From: Janthinobacterium sp. TB1-E2
GTDB taxonomy: Bacteria > Pseudomonadota > Gammaproteobacteria > Burkholderiales > Burkholderiaceae_D
Reading direction: 5' to 3'
Length of the DNA stretch: 64,000 nucleotides
Assembly (NCBI RefSeq): GCF_036885605.1
Contig: NZ_CP142523.1
Coordinates: 5,208,001-5,272,000 of the forward strand
Within the stretch, counting starts at the first letter, position 1. Each line of letters begins with the position of its first letter. A program made the translations under genes and the position numbers. Below the pieces are notes generated by a model that ran no database searches, was not told the origin of the DNA, and saw nothing but the letters and a program-made list of their open reading frames with translations. This document shows, in pieces, positions 1 to 8,745 of the stretch.

Positions 1-2169
1 ACGGCCATCCCGACGGACGCCAGCACGAAAAGCGCACGCGCGCTGGCCGATGCCATCAATGCCAAGAGCAGCACCACGGGCGTCACGGCAACGGCCCAGC
101 CAGCAAGCAGTGATGCCGCCATGTTCGGCACGTATGGCAATGTCGCCACCAGCGGCGCGGGCAGCAGCTATTCCCTGTCCGTTGGCGGCATTGAAATCGT
201 CTCGCAAGGCGAGAACGTGGCCGCCGGCGCCGGTATCACCGCCGCCAGCCTCGATGCGAAGCTGGAAGGGCCGAATGCCGTCTCGAATGCGCTGGCCGCG
301 GCCAATATCACGGTCACGGGCAAGGCTGCCGATGGCACCTTGCAATTTACGCGCGCCGATGGCTCCAACATCAATATTGAAGAGGTCGTCACGGGTGGCG
401 TCAGCGGTGGCATCGGCAAGGCAGCGGGCGCAAGCAACGATGGCTCGAATGTGACAATTGCCAGCGCCATCACCCTGACATCGGGCAATGCCAGCCCCAT
501 CATCATCGCTGGCAGCAATCCGGCCGCCGCCGGCCTGACGGCGGGCACCGTCGGCAGCTACATGGGTGCCGGTTTTACCCAGGATGCGACGCAGGCAACG
601 GGGTCGGTCGTCATTGATTCGACAAACAATACCTTGCAAGGCATACGCGACGCCATCAACAACGCCGGCCTGGGCGTCACGGCCAGCATCGTTTCCGACG
701 GCACGGATAAACCGTTCCACCTGGTACTCAGCTCAAGCAAGACGGGCGCCAATTCGGCCATGAAAATCTCGCTGAGCGGCAGTGACGGCCAGCCTGCGGA
801 CAGTGCCCTGGAATCCTTGCTGGCCTACGACGTTGGCGGCGCGCAGAATCTGAAGCAGAACAGCGCGGCACAGAACACCATGTTCAGTGTTAACGGCATT
901 CCCATCACCAGCAGCTCGAACAGCGTCGATACGGCAATCGAAGGCATTACCCTGAACATCGCCAAGGTCGGCAGCAGCAGCCTGTCCGTTGCCAAAGATA
1001 CCACCACCGTCAAGACCAGCATCAACTCCTTCGTCAAGGCATACAACGAACTGAACACGGCGATCGGTAAAATGACGGCGTACAATCCCGACACCAAGAC
1101 TGGCGGCGTGCTGCTGGGCGACTCGACCGTGCAATCGATCCAGAGCCAGCTGCGCCGACAGCTGGGCGCGCCGATCACCGGCTTGAACAGCACTATGAGT
1201 ACCCTCAGCCAGGTGGGTATTTCTTTCCAGAAAGACGGCAGCCTGGCGCTGGATTCCAGCAAACTCGACAAGGCCATCAGTGCCAATTTCAGCGATATCG
1301 CTGGCCTGTTCTCGGCCATCGGCAAGACCAGCGACAGCAACGTCTCCTTTACCAGCTCGACGGCGGCAACCAAGCCCGGCACGTATGAACTGAGCATCAC
1401 CACCATGGCCAGCCAGGGTTCGCTCACCTCGACCGGCGTGCTGGGCGCCAGCACGACCATCGCCAGCGATACCACCTGGAACGTGACCCTGAACGATACG
1501 GATCCTTCATCCGCCAAGAACACGGCCCAGGTGACGATACCGGCCGGCACCTACACACCGGCCCAGCTGGCGGCGCTGGTGCAATCGTCGATCAATGGCG
1601 TGAAAGCCTTCTCGGACAATGGCGCCACCGTGTCCGCTTCGATCGATGGCACGGGCAAGCTGGTGCTGGCCTCGAGCCGCTATGGTTCCGTGTCGAACCT
1701 GGCCCTGAGCAACGGCACGGGAACCACCATTGAAACCTTGTTTGGCACGGCCAAGCCCGTCAAGGGCGCCGACGTGGCTGGCACCCTGGGCGGACAACCG
1801 GTCATCGGCTCCGGTCAGACGCTGACGGGCGCGCCCGGTTCATCGTCGGAAGGCTTGAAAATCGAGGTAACTGGCGGCACGATCGGCCCGCGCGGCACCG
1901 TCAGCTTCTCGCAAGGCTATGCCTACCAGCTGAACAATCTGGCCACCTCCTTCCTGGGGACGGACGGCATGATCACCGGCCGCACGAATGGCATCAACGA
2001 AACCCTGAAATCGGTGGCGGCGCAGCGCGACAAGTTCAGCGAAAAACTGACCGCCATCGAAGCGCGCTATCGCGCCCAGTTCTCGCGCCTCGACGTGTCG
2101 CTGAGTGCCATGCAGACTACGCAGACCTATCTGACCCAGCAGCTGGCCGCCATCGCCGCCAACCGTTAA
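1..2169 (+). CDS. fliD: Flagellar filament cap FliD, 5'-truncated by the window edge
   Basis: Open in frame from base 1 (722 codons visible), so the true start lies upstream. FliD caps the growing filament and assists flagellin folding. The FliD identity comes from the stretch after about visible residue 190 (an IN-type motif around LQGIRDAINNAGLGVTASIV), the FliD_C region with its SINSFVKAYNELN motif, a second beta-rich insert beginning TKPGTYELSITTMASQG, and a coiled C-terminus ending in SLSAMQTTQTYLTQQLAAI. The first 185 visible residues look like a flagellin outer domain instead (ALADAINAKSSTTGVTATAQ, then IIIAGSNPAAAGLTAGT). The protein is therefore unusually long for FliD. fliS follows 22 bp later. 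A fliC-fliD fusion cannot be excluded without the upstream sequence. Confidence 0.88.
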   Translation, partial: TAIPTDASTKSARALADAINAKSSTTGVTATAQPASSDAAMFGTYGNVATSGAGSSYSLSVGGIEIVSQGENVAAGAGITAASLDAKLEGPNAVSNALAAANITVTGKAADGTLQFTRADGSNINIEEVVTGGVSGGIGKAAGASNDGSNVTIASAITLTSGNASPIIIAGSNPAAAGLTAGTVGSYMGAGFTQDATQATGSVVIDSTNNTLQGIRDAINNAGLGVTASIVSDGTDKPFHLVLSSSKTGANSAMKISLSGSDGQPADSALESLLAYDVGGAQNLKQNSAAQNTMFSVNGIPITSSSNSVDTAIEGITLNIAKVGSSSLSVAKDTTTVKTSINSFVKAYNELNTAIGKMTAYNPDTKTGGVLLGDSTVQSIQSQLRRQLGAPITGLNSTMSTLSQVGISFQKDGSLALDSSKLDKAISANFSDIAGLFSAIGKTSDSNVSFTSSTAATKPGTYELSITTMASQGSLTSTGVLGASTTIASDTTWNVTLNDTDPSSAKNTAQVTIPAGTYTPAQLAALVQSSINGVKAFSDNGATVSASIDGTGKLVLASSRYGSVSNLALSNGTGTTIETLFGTAKPVKGADVAGTLGGQPVIGSGQTLTGAPGSSSEGLKIEVTGGTIGPRGTVSFSQGYAYQLNNLATSFLGTDGMITGRTNGINETLKSVAAQRDKFSEKLTAIEARYRAQFSRLDVSLSAMQTTQTYLTQQLAAIAANR

Positions 2170-2191
2170 GCGCTATCATCAGGAGAATTAC

Positions 2192-2638
2192 ATGTTTGGA
2201 ACCCAACAACGCGGCGTCAACGCCTATGCCAAGGTCGGCCTGGAGACGGGCATCGTCTCGGCCTCGCCGCACAAGCTGATCGTGATGCTGTACGACGGCG
2301 CCCTGGTGGCAGTGCTCAGCGCGCAGATGCACATGAAATCGGGCAATGTGCCGGAAAAAGGCAAGTCCATCTCGAAAGCCATCCAGATCATCGACAATGG
2401 CTTGCGCGCCAGCCTGGACAAGGACGCTGGCGGCCAGATCGCCGAAGGCCTCGACGCCCTGTACGAATACATGAGCGCGCGCCTGCTGATGGCCAACCTG
2501 AAAAACGACATCAGCCTGTTGGAAGAAGTGCAGCGCCTGCTGACCGACCTGCGCGAAACCTGGAACGCCATCGGCGCCACGCCGGCCGCCATTCCCGGCG
2601 CCGATTTGAAACGTATGCCCAGCCTTGCGAGCGCCTGA
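2192..2638 (+). CDS. fliS: Flagellin export chaperone FliS
   Basis: 148 aa, about the usual FliS size (around 130-150). FliS binds the C-terminus of unpolymerised flagellin in the cytoplasm and delivers it to the export apparatus. The N-terminal signature YAKVGLETGIVSASPHKLIV followed by MLYDGAL is typical of the family, and the rest is predicted helical, ending in a short loose tail. The ATG has an AGGAGA ribosome site and sits between fliD and fliT, the usual fliDST order. The start is well placed because the conserved region begins only about 10 residues in. Confidence 0.96.
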   Translation: MFGTQQRGVNAYAKVGLETGIVSASPHKLIVMLYDGALVAVLSAQMHMKSGNVPEKGKSISKAIQIIDNGLRASLDKDAGGQIAEGLDALYEYMSARLLMANLKNDISLLEEVQRLLTDLRETWNAIGATPAAIPGADLKRMPSLASA

Positions 2639-2641
2639 CCC

Positions 2642-2968
2642 ATGATGACGAATCAAGAAGTATTGACCACCTACGAAGCCATGCAGACCCTGACGGGCCG
2701 GATGGTGACCGCCGCCAGCAATGCCGACTGGGACGAGCTCGAAGCGCTGGAACAGCAAGTGAGCGCGCATGTGGCCGCGCTGAAGGCGAATGAAGAAAAA
2801 GTCGTGCTGGAAAGCGCCGGCCGCCAGCGCAAGGTCGCCCTGATCAAGCAGATCCTCGAAGACGACCGCAAGATCCGCGATTTGACCATGCCGTGGATGG
2901 CCCACTTGTCCAAGCTGATCAACAGCACCGGCACCGAGCGGCGCCTGGCCAACGCCTACGGCGTCTAA
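2642..2968 (+). CDS. fliT: FliT-type flagellar chaperone
   Basis: 108 aa, wholly helical by composition, starting 3 bp after the fliS stop. FliT is the export chaperone for the cap protein FliD and, in enterobacteria, also an anti-activator of FlhDC. The family is poorly conserved, so the call rests on size, helical pattern (YEAMQTLTGRMVTAASNADW near the N-terminus, then a charged coiled helix) and its place directly after fliS. Whether it has the enterobacterial regulatory role cannot be told from sequence. An alternative ATG one codon downstream is possible. Confidence 0.85.
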   Translation: MMTNQEVLTTYEAMQTLTGRMVTAASNADWDELEALEQQVSAHVAALKANEEKVVLESAGRQRKVALIKQILEDDRKIRDLTMPWMAHLSKLINSTGTERRLANAYGV

Positions 2969-2994
2969 ACGCCCACGGGGCAAGGTCAGCTATC

Positions 2995-4173
2995 ATGTTG
3001 CCGAAGATGGATGCGATCGGCATGACGCCCCTGACCCCGGTCAAGGCCACGCGGACGGCCGACAGCGTCGCCGACCCGCGCCAGGCCGAGTTCCAGCGCT
3101 CGCTGCAGGGACTGATCGGCAAATCCATGCAGGGACAGGTGCTGGCCCGCATGGGCGACGGCAGCTTCCTCGTGCGCGTGGCCGGCACGCCGGCCCGCAT
3201 GCAGCTGCCCGCCGGCGCCCAGCCGGGCACGGAAATCCCGCTGACCCTGATCGGCATCAATCCCCGCCCCTCTTTTCAAATCGGCAATAACCGCGACCAG
3301 CCCGCCAGCGCCCTGCTGACATATGCGGACGCGGAAGCCGAGCCCGAGGCAGCCGACCTGCGCGGCCCCCAGGCCGGTGCCGCCCAGGCGGGCACGCGCG
3401 CCAGCAGCACGGCCGCCACCCTGCTCAGCCGTGCACCCCTGACACCCGCCAATCTGCTGCCCGCCCTGGCCGGCGACACGCCCGCGCCAGAGCTGAGCAC
3501 CACCGCGCGCGCCATCAGCACGGTGCTCAGCCAGGCCGAAAGCGTGCCCGGCGCGCCCCTGTCGCTGGTCGGCAAGACGCCGCTGATGGCCACGCCCGGC
3601 GCCGCTCCGGCCCAGGTGGCCCAGAACCTGCGCGATGCCGTCGGCAGCAGCGGCCTGTTCTATGAATCGCACGTGGCCGAATGGGCCGAAGGCAAGCGGC
3701 CGCTGGCCTCGCTGCTGCTGGAGCCGCAAATGCAGAAGGCGGCACAGGGCGACATGGCCAGAACGGGCACCGACCTCGCTTCGGCGCAACTGATCAATTT
3801 GCAGCTGCATACGCACGAACAGGCGCGCGTGCAGTGGCAGGGCGAAGCCTGGCCCGGCCAGAAGATGCAGTGGGATATCAGCAAGGATGCGCCGGAAGGG
3901 CAGCAGCACGAAGGACGCGATGGCGACGAGGAAGCGACGGCCTGGCGCAGCAATGTGCGCTTCCAGTTCCCCCTTCTGGGCGACCTGGCCGCGCATGTGG
4001 TCCTGCAGGGCGGCCGCGTATCCATCCAGTTGCAGGCGGGCAGCGAAGGCAGCGCCGACACCTTGCGCCAGCATGCGGCGCGGCTGGAAGCGTCGCTGGA
4101 CGCGGCCGGCTGGCCATTATCGTCGTTGACGATCGCCGGCAAGCCGGAGGCGGCTGGAGAAAACGATGCTTGA
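2995..4173 (+). CDS. Second FliK-type hook-length control-like protein (FliK2)
   Basis: 392 aa from the ATG at 2995; reading further upstream would run through fliT in another frame. The N-terminal 30-110 region looks like a small beta domain (GQVLARMGDGSFLVRVAG, then MQLPAGAQPGTEIPLTLIG). A low-complexity Ala/Pro/Thr linker follows, and the last 90 residues resemble the globular FliK C-terminal domain (FQFPLLGDLAAHVVLQGGRV). A separate canonical FliK lies at 11389-12645, so this is a paralogue. Its last 8 bp overlap the FlhB C-terminal-domain protein downstream, so the two are translationally coupled. The YlqG/YlqH pair of Bacillus is, from memory, the closest parallel. Function is inferred: substrate-specificity control or a related export step. 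Confidence 0.75.
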   Translation: MLPKMDAIGMTPLTPVKATRTADSVADPRQAEFQRSLQGLIGKSMQGQVLARMGDGSFLVRVAGTPARMQLPAGAQPGTEIPLTLIGINPRPSFQIGNNRDQPASALLTYADAEAEPEAADLRGPQAGAAQAGTRASSTAATLLSRAPLTPANLLPALAGDTPAPELSTTARAISTVLSQAESVPGAPLSLVGKTPLMATPGAAPAQVAQNLRDAVGSSGLFYESHVAEWAEGKRPLASLLLEPQMQKAAQGDMARTGTDLASAQLINLQLHTHEQARVQWQGEAWPGQKMQWDISKDAPEGQQHEGRDGDEEATAWRSNVRFQFPLLGDLAAHVVLQGGRVSIQLQAGSEGSADTLRQHAARLEASLDAAGWPLSSLTIAGKPEAAGENDA

Positions 4174-4492
4174 CGACAGCAGACGCAAGGTGCCGCAGAC
4201 GGCCGTCGCGCTGGCCTACCAGAGCGGCACGCCGGCGCCCAAGGTGGTGGCAAAGGGCAGCGGCCTGATCGCGGACCAGATCATCAGCACGGCGCGCGAA
4301 CACGGCGTGTTCGTGCATGAATCGAAGGAATTGGTGGCGCTGCTGATGGATGTCGACCTGGACCGCCAGATTCCGCCCGGCCTGTATCGGGCGATTGCGG
4401 AACTGCTGGCCTGGTTATATCATATTGAATCTGCGAATGGCGGGCCGATCCCGCCGCCGCCCGACACCAGCGTCAACCTCACCGATACATAG
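4166..4492 (+). CDS. Stand-alone FlhB C-terminal-domain-like protein (FlhX/YlqH type)
   Basis: 108 aa with no membrane segment. It aligns by eye with the cytoplasmic end of the full FlhB encoded at 43069-44265: AVALAY versus AVALKY, APKVVAKG versus APQVVAKG, and RQIPPGLYRAIAELLAWLY versus DEIPEALYGAVAEVLAYVF. The cleavage motif NPTH is absent. The protein begins just before the equivalent proline (VPQTAVAL), so it resembles the FlhB fragment left after self-cleavage. In Campylobacter an FlhX protein of this kind can replace that fragment; this is family knowledge and not shown here. It overlaps fliK2 by 8 bp and is followed 10 bp later by the PilZ gene. Confidence 0.85.
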   Translation: MLDDSRRKVPQTAVALAYQSGTPAPKVVAKGSGLIADQIISTAREHGVFVHESKELVALLMDVDLDRQIPPGLYRAIAELLAWLYHIESANGGPIPPPPDTSVNLTDT

Positions 4493-4502
4493 ACAGGCAT
4501 CA

Positions 4503-5264
4503 ATGCAAGCACATATTATGGATTCCGGCCTCGAAAACTGGCATGATTTTGAAGTGGAATCGCGGCGGGAAATCATTGCCTTGCTGCGCGGCATCAGCGA
4601 AAAAAACCAGCTGATCCGCATGCTGATCCACGGTGAATCCGATGTGTGCGTCACGTCCATCCTGGAAGTCGATGCCGACCACAATACCGTCATCCTCGAC
4701 CGTTCCGTGAACGCCGACCAGAACCGGCGCATGCTGGCCGCCACGGGCATTTCATTTGAAACCTCGCTCGACAAGATCCGCATCCTGTTTGCCAGCGCCC
4801 AGGTGGAAGAGTGCAATTACGGCGGCACGCCCGCCTTGAAAATTGCCATTCCAGAAACACTGATCCGTTTGCAGCGGCGCGAGTACTACCGCATGACGAC
4901 GCCCGTGAGCAATCCCGTGCGCGTCTCGATTCCCCTGCCGCCCTCGCTCGGTGGCGCCGATACCCTGTTCCCGCTGGCCGACATCAGCTGCGGCGGCATC
5001 GCCATCCTCGACAATAAACTGATGCTGGGCGAAACGATCGGCAGGGACTATCCCGGTTGCCGCATCGACTTGCCCGACGTCGGCATCGTCACCGCGACTT
5101 TGCAAATTCGCAATTCGCTGGACATGACCCTGCTGAACAACAAACTGAACCGCCGCCTCGGCTGCCAGTTCGTCGACCTGCCGCGCAGCATGCTGGCGCA
5201 CGTGCAGCGCTATATCACGCGTCTTGAACGCGAGCGCAACGCCCGCATGGCTGGGTTAGGTTAA
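4503..5264 (+). CDS. ycgR: YcgR-type flagellar brake protein (PilZ domain)
   Basis: 253 aa from the ATG at 4503, which has ACAGG upstream; a second in-frame ATG lies five codons later. The N-terminal half (to about residue 115) is the YcgR_N/PilZN-like beta domain. The C-terminal half carries both cyclic-di-GMP motifs of PilZ: an RRxxxR-like LQRREYYRMTTP near residue 120 and a (D/N)xSxxG motif as DISCGGIAI near residue 160. On binding cyclic di-GMP, YcgR acts at the flagellar motor to slow or bias rotation. Its position at the end of the fliD-S-T cluster fits that role. The stop codon overlaps the start of the repeat element at 5263. Confidence 0.92.
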   Translation: MQAHIMDSGLENWHDFEVESRREIIALLRGISEKNQLIRMLIHGESDVCVTSILEVDADHNTVILDRSVNADQNRRMLAATGISFETSLDKIRILFASAQVEECNYGGTPALKIAIPETLIRLQRREYYRMTTPVSNPVRVSIPLPPSLGGADTLFPLADISCGGIAILDNKLMLGETIGRDYPGCRIDLPDVGIVTATLQIRNSLDMTLLNNKLNRRLGCQFVDLPRSMLAHVQRYITRLERERNARMAGLG

Positions 5265-5380
5265 CACCTTACAAACCTACTGCGCGTCGCCATTTGCGGC
5301 CTGCGATGCTCACTGTACTAGAGTACAGTTCCGCTTCTCGGCCACAACTGGCTTCCGCTCGCTACGGTTTGTAAGGCGTT
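5263..5380. repeat. Intergenic repeat element, copy 1
   Basis: About 118 bp, beginning at the last two bases of the ycgR stop codon and filling most of the gap to the converging fliE. The ends form an imperfect terminal inverted repeat (AACACCTTACAAACC at 5263-5277 and GGTTTGTAAGGCGTT at 5366-5380, 14 of 15 pairing). In the middle, 5312-5319 and 5322-5329 form a perfect 8-bp stem (ACTGTACT/AGTACAGT). A diverged copy lies at 14337-14458. Between convergent genes it could act as a two-way terminator. Confidence 0.85.
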
Positions 5381-5407
5381 CGTGACGTACCAATACACTT
5401 GTCTGTA

Positions 5408-5749
5408 TCAAACCTGCATATTCATGATCTCATGATATGCCGAGACTAACTTATTGCGCACCTGCACCGTCGCCTGGAATTCGATGCTCGACTTTTGCAT
5501 CGCTACCATCACGTCCGACAGGCTGACCTTTTCGTCGCCCATGGTAAAGCGCTGGCCCAGCGCCGACGAAGCCTTTTGCGCGCCGCTCACGGAGTCGAGC
5601 GCGCTCTTGAAGGCATCGGCAAAATTCACCTTCGCCGCCGGCATCTCGGTCTGGATCGCCGGTATTTTCGCCTCCGGCCGCGTGGCCGCCGACTTCAGTT
5701 GCGCGATCATCGCCTCGATCCTGCTGCTATCGATACCGCCTGTTTTCAC
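5408..5749 (-). CDS. fliE: Flagellar hook-basal body protein FliE
   Basis: 113 aa, close to the usual 100-110. FliE joins the MS-ring (FliF) to the proximal rod. The C-terminal signature MVAMQKSSIEFQATVQVRNK, then LVSAYHEIMNMQV, is diagnostic. The start is a GTG (bases 5747-5749) with a strong GGGAGG site upstream. It is divergent from fliF, as in enterobacteria, and converges on ycgR across the repeat element. The 289-bp region between fliE and fliF must hold both promoters; no sigma-28 or sigma-54 consensus could be picked out there by eye. Confidence 0.96.
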   Translation of the reverse strand: MKTGGIDSSRIEAMIAQLKSAATRPEAKIPAIQTEMPAAKVNFADAFKSALDSVSGAQKASSALGQRFTMGDEKVSLSDVMVAMQKSSIEFQATVQVRNKLVSAYHEIMNMQV

Positions 5750-6038
5750 TTTGCCTCCCGATTCTGGTCTGCTTCATATCTGTTCCATGCCTGTTGCACC
5801 CAGAGAACAAAACCCTGGCTTGCAAGGCAACGACGGGTACAATAACTTCCGTCACATGTTGCCAGGGTTCCACAATACCAGCGCCAACGCCAGCCGCTCG
5901 GCCGAGCAGGCGGCAAAAGCGCCTTCTATTTGGACGATTGAAGCGCGTGACAGTGGCGGATAATTCTGCATATCGCCCCCTCCTCCAGTGGAAGCGGCCC
6001 CCACTCATTAGCAAACATACGCGCCCCGGAAGGCAATC

Positions 6039-7754
6039 ATGGCTGTAGCCGAAGAAATCGATGTGAACCGCATACCGCCGGAACCGGCGCCTGCCCGCTC
6101 GCCCGTGGAGTCCGTGCAAGCGTTCGCCAAGACGCCGATGGGCAAGAATTTCCTGCGCGGCCTGGGCGTGGCGGCACTGATCGCCATCGGCGTGGCACTG
6201 TACATGTGGAACCAGCCGCCTGAATACAAAGTCCTGTTCTCCAATTACACGGACCGCGACGGCGGCGCCATCACCGCTTCGCTGGACCAGCTGGGCATCA
6301 AGCACAAGTTTTCCGAAGGCGGCGGCGCCATTCTCGTGCCATCCGAACAAGTCCACGACGCGCGCCTGAAACTGGCCGCGCAAGGCTTGCCGAAGGGCGG
6401 CAACGTGGGCTTCGAGCTGATGGAAAACCAGAAGCTGGGTGTGTCGCAATTCCTGGAACAGGTCAATTTCCAGCGCGCGCTGGAAGGCGAACTGGCGAAA
6501 TCGATCGAATCCGTCTCCGCCGTCGACACGGCGCGTGTCCACCTGGCCCTGCCGAAACCGTCCGTCTTCGTGCGCGAACAGCAAAAACCGACGGCTTCCG
6601 TGCTGCTGAACCTGCATCCGGGCCGCGGCCTCGATCAGCTGCAGGTGAGCGCCATCGTCCACCTGGTGGCGTCCAGCGTACCGGAATTGCTGCCGATCAA
6701 TGTCACCGTGGTCGACCAGGCCGGCACCTTGCTGTCGAACCAGGAAAAGGATAAGGACCGCGCCAACGGCATCAAGAGCCTGGACCCGAACCAGCTGAAG
6801 TACGTGCAGCAGTTGCAGCAAAGCGTGATCAAGCAGGTCGAATCGATCTTGCTGCCCATCGTCGGCGAAGGCAATGTGCGCGCCGAAGCGACGGCCGATG
6901 TCGATTTCTCGCAAAGCGAGCAGGCGGCCGAAACCTACAAGCCGAATTCGCCGCCGGAAGCGTCCACCATCCGCAGCCAGCAAACGAGCGAGTCGACGGG
7001 CGCCGGCAATGCCAACCCATCCGGCGTGCCGGGTGCGCTGTCGAACCAGCCGCCTGGCGTGGCGACGGCGCCATTGACGGCCGAGGCGCCGGGCGCTCCG
7101 GGCGGCGCGCCGACGGCGCCGACACAGAAGGAATCGACGACGAATTATGAAGTCGACAAGACCGTGCGCTACGAGCAGAAGTCCATGGGCGGCCTGCGCC
7201 GCCTGTCGGTGGCCGTCGTCGTCAACTATCGCCGTACTTTCGACAAGGATGGCAAGGTCACGGTCAAGCCGATTTCCCCTGCCGAAATGGTCCAGATCAA
7301 TAATCTGGTCAAGGAAGCGATGGGCTATAACAAGGAGCGCGGCGACAGCTTCAGCGTGGCCAACTCGCCGTTCGACGGCATCGACCGTGCGCCGGAAGGC
7401 AAGCTCGAGTGGTGGCGCGACCCGGCCAACTTGCCGCTGGCCAAGGAATTGGCGAAATTCCTCATCACGGCCCTGATCCTGCTGTATATCTTCATCAAGA
7501 TCGTGCGCCCGATGCTGCGCCCCGTGATGCGCAAGATCGACGATTTCGGCGCACCGCCGCCCGTCATCGAGCCGGAACTGGAGAAGATGGACGAAGAAAA
7601 CGAAGTCCTGCTCAGCGAAGCGGAACTGGAAGAACTGGAAGAAGACACTGCCCGCGGTTATCGCGAAAACCTGGCGATGGCCAGAAAACTGGCGCAGGAA
7701 GACCCGCGCGTGGTGGCCAACGTGATCAAAGCATGGATAGGCAATAATGACTGA
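6039..7754 (+). CDS. fliF: Flagellar MS-ring protein FliF
   Basis: 571 aa, normal length. FliF forms the membrane ring on which the switch, rod and export gate are built. Two membrane helices are visible, at about residues 41-57 (GVAALIAIGVALYMW) and 474-489 (ITALILLYIFIKIV), enclosing the ring-building and linker domains. The periplasmic region contains a Pro/Ala/Gly-rich stretch around residues 320-365. The acidic tail after the second helix is the FliG-binding end. The ATG has GGAAGG upstream. fliG starts 8 bp before the fliF stop, so the switch protein is translationally coupled. Confidence 0.98.
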   Translation: MAVAEEIDVNRIPPEPAPARSPVESVQAFAKTPMGKNFLRGLGVAALIAIGVALYMWNQPPEYKVLFSNYTDRDGGAITASLDQLGIKHKFSEGGGAILVPSEQVHDARLKLAAQGLPKGGNVGFELMENQKLGVSQFLEQVNFQRALEGELAKSIESVSAVDTARVHLALPKPSVFVREQQKPTASVLLNLHPGRGLDQLQVSAIVHLVASSVPELLPINVTVVDQAGTLLSNQEKDKDRANGIKSLDPNQLKYVQQLQQSVIKQVESILLPIVGEGNVRAEATADVDFSQSEQAAETYKPNSPPEASTIRSQQTSESTGAGNANPSGVPGALSNQPPGVATAPLTAEAPGAPGGAPTAPTQKESTTNYEVDKTVRYEQKSMGGLRRLSVAVVVNYRRTFDKDGKVTVKPISPAEMVQINNLVKEAMGYNKERGDSFSVANSPFDGIDRAPEGKLEWWRDPANLPLAKELAKFLITALILLYIFIKIVRPMLRPVMRKIDDFGAPPPVIEPELEKMDEENEVLLSEAELEELEEDTARGYRENLAMARKLAQEDPRVVANVIKAWIGNND

Positions 7755-8745
7755 GACAACGGGACTGCAAAAAGCATCGATCCTGATGCTGGCACTGGGC
7801 GAAAGCGAAGCGGCCGAAGTGATGAAATTCCTCGGCCCGCGCGAAGTGCTGAAACTGGGCGCCGCCATGGCCACCATGAAGGGTATCGCGCACGAGCAGG
7901 TGGTCGAGGTGCTCGGCGACTTCCGCGCGCAGACGGAACTCAATTCCACGGTCGGCCTCGATTCGGACGAATATATCCGCCAGGTGCTGACCAAGGCGCT
8001 GGGCGACGACAAGGCGTCCGTGCTGCTGTCGCGCATCCTGGGCGGCAAGGATGCGTCCGGCATCGAATCGCTGAAATGGATGGATTCGCAATCTGTGTCC
8101 GAGCTGATCCGCAACGAGCACCCGCAGATCATCGCCACCATCCTCGTCCACCTGGAGCGCGACCAGGCTTGCGAAATCCTCGGCCACTTCACGGACCGTT
8201 TGCGCAACGACGTGGTGCTGCGCATCGCCACCCTGGACGGCGTGCAGCCGGCCGCCTTGCGCGAACTTAACGACGTGCTGACGAAACTGCTGTCGGGTAA
8301 CGAAAATATCAAGAAATCGTCGCTGGGCGGCGTGCGCGCGGCAGCCGAGATCCTGAACTTCATGAGCGGCGAGCAAGAAGGCTCCGTCATGGACAACATC
8401 AAGAACTACGACAACGACATGGCGCAAAAGATCATGGACGAAATGTTCGTGTTCGACAACGTGATCGACATCGACGACCGCGGCATCCAGTTGCTGTTGC
8501 GCGAAGTGCAGTCGGAAATGCTGATCATCGCCCTGAAAGGCGCCTCGCAAGAGCTGCGCGACAAGATCTTCAAGAACATGTCGCAGCGCGCCGGCGAGAT
8601 GATGCGCGAAGACCTCGAGTCGAAAGGCCCCGTGCGCCTGTCGGAAGTGGAATCGCAGCAGAAACAGATCCTGCAGATCGTGCGCCGCCTGGCGGACGAA
8701 GGGCAGATTGTCCTAGGCGGAAAAGGCGAGGATTCGTTTGTCTAA
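7747..8745 (+). CDS. fliG: Flagellar motor switch protein FliG
   Basis: 332 aa, as expected. FliG sits on the FliF ring and converts stator force into rotation. The EHPQ motif linking the N and middle domains is present near residue 123 (NEHPQIIATILVHL), and the C-terminal torque helix region is intact (MSQRAGEMMREDLES, then GPVRLSEVE). It overlaps fliF by 8 bp upstream and fliH by 8 bp downstream, so fliF-G-H are probably made in step. Confidence 0.98.
   Translation: MTETTGLQKASILMLALGESEAAEVMKFLGPREVLKLGAAMATMKGIAHEQVVEVLGDFRAQTELNSTVGLDSDEYIRQVLTKALGDDKASVLLSRILGGKDASGIESLKWMDSQSVSELIRNEHPQIIATILVHLERDQACEILGHFTDRLRNDVVLRIATLDGVQPAALRELNDVLTKLLSGNENIKKSSLGGVRAAAEILNFMSGEQEGSVMDNIKNYDNDMAQKIMDEMFVFDNVIDIDDRGIQLLLREVQSEMLIIALKGASQELRDKIFKNMSQRAGEMMREDLESKGPVRLSEVESQQKQILQIVRRLADEGQIVLGGKGEDSFV

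Noticed and set aside
5750-6038. Sigma-54-type promoter in the fliE-fliF gap (CTGGCTTGCAAGGCAACG)
   Set aside because: The GG and GC elements are 8 bases apart instead of the required 10.
5727-8402. 891-codon open frame on the minus strand across fliF and fliG
   Set aside because: Antisense shadow of two well-identified overlapping genes in high-GC DNA.
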